A stretch of 22,557 nt of DNA from a virus. Positions 22,358 through 22,557 of the stretch are shown piece by piece. Position numbers and translations under genes: made by a program. Position 1 is the stretch's first letter; each line of letters opens with the position of its first letter. Under the pieces are notes generated by a model. The model was not told the origin of the DNA. It did no database searches and saw only the letters and a program-made list of their open reading frames with translations. Location: positions 1 through 22,557 of the IMG/VR virus record IMGVR_UViG_3300032236_000641. One strand, 5' to 3'.

Positions 22358-22557
22358 TTAGATTACGTTTAGATCACCTACCCATACTTTACCGTAGTAT
22401 TCAGGACGGATCATCTTCTTAGCGTATCTTGTCATAATACCCTTGCGAGGGGTAAATGTGTTAGGATCATACACTAGAGGAGTCATGATTAACGGAATGT
22501 AAGGAGCGTAAACGGCACCACATTCAAGGAATTGGTTACCACGGAAACCTAATAGGA
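22358..22557 (-). CDS. gp23: Major capsid protein (T4 gp23 type), C-terminal 66 residues only
   Basis: The 5' part lies outside the window; the visible frame begins LLGFRGNQFLECGAVYAPYI and ends at TAA 22358-22360. The stretch LECGAVYAPYIPLIMTPLVY, DPNTFTPRKGIMTRYAKKMI, RPEYYGKVWVGDLNVI is the well-known C-terminus of T4-type gp23 capsid proteins of environmental phages (the FAPYxPL..T, PRxGIMTRYAKK pattern). It forms the hexamers of the head shell. The strong terminator just after it fits a very highly expressed gene. The partial length prevents checks on the prohead-protease site. Confidence 0.85.
   Translation of the reverse strand, partial: LLGFRGNQFLECGAVYAPYIPLIMTPLVYDPNTFTPRKGIMTRYAKKMIRPEYYGKVWVGDLNVI

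Overview
This window is a stretch of the structural (late) region of a T4-type contractile-tailed phage (myovirus). Every convincing gene lies on the minus strand, so transcription runs from high to low coordinates. The DNA is AT-rich, genes are packed with 1-4 bp overlaps or short gaps, and almost no start codon has a Shine-Dalgarno sequence ahead of it; leaders are A/T-rich instead. That style of initiation is typical of Bacteroidota, so a Bacteroidota host (for example a flavobacterium) is my best inference, not a proven fact. No tRNA, rRNA, CRISPR array, transposon or integrase was seen.

Layout in the direction of transcription. (1) 22557-22304: C-terminal end of the gp23-type major capsid protein, closed by an intrinsic terminator. 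(2) 22249-18161: PhoH-like ATPase, then neck/tail-completion proteins resembling T4 gp13, gp14 and gp15, with a small leucine-rich-repeat gene wedged between the gp14-like and gp15-like genes. (3) 18161-12312: an adhesion block with a 946-aa fibre rich in ASY-type repeats, a LamG/concanavalin-like lectin protein, a 563-aa fibre made of about twenty 18-residue STIGGG/SISG repeats, and a 114-aa unknown. (4) 12286-10165: three translationally coupled enzymes, a GT9-like glycosyltransferase, a PAPS-dependent sulfotransferase and an APS-kinase-like protein, which together look like a sulfated-glycan (or sulfoprotein) module. (5) 10148-6451: two 81-aa proteins, tail sheath, a 249-aa unknown and tail tube, ending in a strong terminator. 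(6) 6324-5322: gp26-like tail assembly/baseplate protein whose reading frame continues, after a run of seven T, into a 90-codon second frame with no start codon of its own; this is best read as a programmed +1 (or -2) frameshift of the tail-assembly-chaperone kind, just ahead of the tape measure gene. (7) 5279-1: tape measure protein, a 655-aa baseplate/tube-end protein, a LysM-like gp53-type baseplate protein and the start of a further structural gene.

A recurrent motif, read on the coding strand as CTATTTATA or CTATTTATTA, sits 18-49 nt ahead of eight genes that follow real intergenic gaps and is nearly absent elsewhere; it is a candidate late promoter. A 20-bp perfect copy of it occurs both just upstream of the repeat fibre and at the end of the APS-kinase gene, so identical promoter copies bracket the fibre + GT9 + sulfotransferase + APS-kinase cassette. 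The most interesting points are this sulfation cassette tied to a tail-fibre gene, and the frameshift.
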